Below are positions 13,768 through 14,043 of a stretch of 14,043 nt of DNA, in pieces. This DNA is from an uncultured Clostridia bacterium. GTDB taxonomy: Bacteria > Bacillota > Clostridia > Peptostreptococcales > Anaerovoracaceae. How positions within the stretch are numbered: the first letter of the stretch is position 1; the number at the start of each line of letters is the position of its first letter. The notes beneath the pieces were generated by a model, which was not told the DNA's origin, searched no databases, and saw nothing but the letters and a program-made list of their open reading frames with translations. A program made the position numbers and the translations under genes. The stretch lies in assembly GCA_938045615.1 (NCBI GenBank), contig CALIBC010000122.1, positions 1-14,043 of the forward strand, written 5' to 3'.

Positions 13768-14043
13768 TTATGTATCTATATTTGCCTCCCAAATCCCCTC
13801 CTCCGTCACGATTGCCGTAATCAGCTCGTGATCCGTAACGTCAAACGCAGGGTTATACACCTTGACTCCCTGCGGTGCCATGCGTTCCTTGTACCACATG
13901 TCGGTGACTTCGGCGGGCGGACGCTGTTCGATGCGGATGTCAGCGCCGGTGGGGGTGTTCAGATCGATGGTGGAGGTGGGGGCGCAGACGTAGAAGGGGA
14001 TGCCGTAGTGTTTGGCGAGGATGGCGACGCCGGAGGTGCCGAT
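13768..14043 (-). CDS. mtnA: S-methyl-5-thioribose-1-phosphate isomerase, C-terminal part (truncated by window edge)
   Basis: The minus-strand frame is open from the right edge to the TAA at 13768-13770, giving the last 91 residues of MtnA (full length about 345). It begins IGTSGVAILAKHYGIPFYV, the segment just after the catalytic NGD-NKIGT region. APTSTIDL, IRIEQRPPAEV, VYNPAFDVT and ELITAIVTEEGI follow, all conserved in this family. The enzyme isomerises methylthioribose-1-phosphate to methylthioribulose-1-phosphate in methionine salvage, in the cytoplasm. It is G/C-rich compared with the sugar locus and reads toward it, so it is probably chromosomal backbone marking the locus border. No clear terminator was seen between it and the convergent membrane protein gene (13692-13767). 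Confidence 0.93.
   Translation of the reverse strand: MGTSGVAILAKHYGIPFYVCAPTSTIDLNTPTGADIRIEQRPPAEVTDMWYKERMAPQGVKVYNPAFDVTDHELITAIVTEEGIWEANIDT

Noticed and set aside
1..14043. CRISPR array, tRNA or rRNA genes
   Set aside because: No regularly spaced repeats, cloverleaf-like sequence or ribosomal RNA signature was seen on either strand by reading.

Overview
The window looks like a polysaccharide or glycoprotein-glycan locus from an anaerobic, diderm Firmicute, most plausibly Selenomonas or a close relative in the Negativicutes. This organism call is an inference from overall protein character, codon style and gene mix, and no marker gene fixes it. The theme is an acidic nine-carbon-type sugar (nonulosonic acid, or a related 3-deoxy-ulosonate): its synthesis, CMP-activation, transfer and decoration.

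Layout. Positions 1-456 hold the end of an ABC exporter ATPase. 666-1325 is a TylF-like methyltransferase. 1431-2293 is a zinc-ribbon class I methyltransferase broken at a G8 tract. 2334-6090 is a tight block of four genes: NeuB-family synthase, CMP-sugar cytidylyltransferase, DegT-type PLP aminotransferase and short-chain dehydrogenase. 6108-6806 is a second methyltransferase with two opposite frameshifts. 6839-7351 is a KdsC-type HAD phosphatase. 7273-10361 is a visibly more A/T-rich block with a sialyltransferase-like protein, a second possible glycosyltransferase of GT42/DUF115 character and a hexapeptide acetyltransferase. 10408-10719 is the 3' stump of a third methyltransferase. 10760-11860 is a decayed IS30-family element with recognisable inverted ends. 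11947-12921 is a WbpP/TviC-type UDP-GlcNAc 4-epimerase. 13166-13214 is an orphan copy of the IS30 left end. It lies just before a small membrane protein of unknown function (about 13233-13691). The right edge holds the C-terminal quarter of mtnA (methionine salvage) on the minus strand, probably chromosomal backbone flanking the locus.

How the genes may work together (inference). The synthase would condense a six-carbon sugar, perhaps a 6-phosphate, with phosphoenolpyruvate. The HAD phosphatase would remove the phosphate, the cytidylyltransferase would make the CMP-sugar, and the aminotransferase/dehydrogenase pair would put in an amino group. The sialyltransferase-like proteins would transfer the product, and methyl- and acetyltransferases would decorate it. 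No NeuC/LegG-type hydrolyzing epimerase and no 4,6-dehydratase is visible, so the precursor cannot be deduced. The pathway may differ from the standard Neu5Ac, legionaminic and pseudaminic routes.

The most striking feature is decay or switching. All three non-TylF methyltransferases and the transposase are broken, one of them at a G8 tract that could be a phase-variation switch. Sequencing error in homopolymers is the alternative that must be excluded first.
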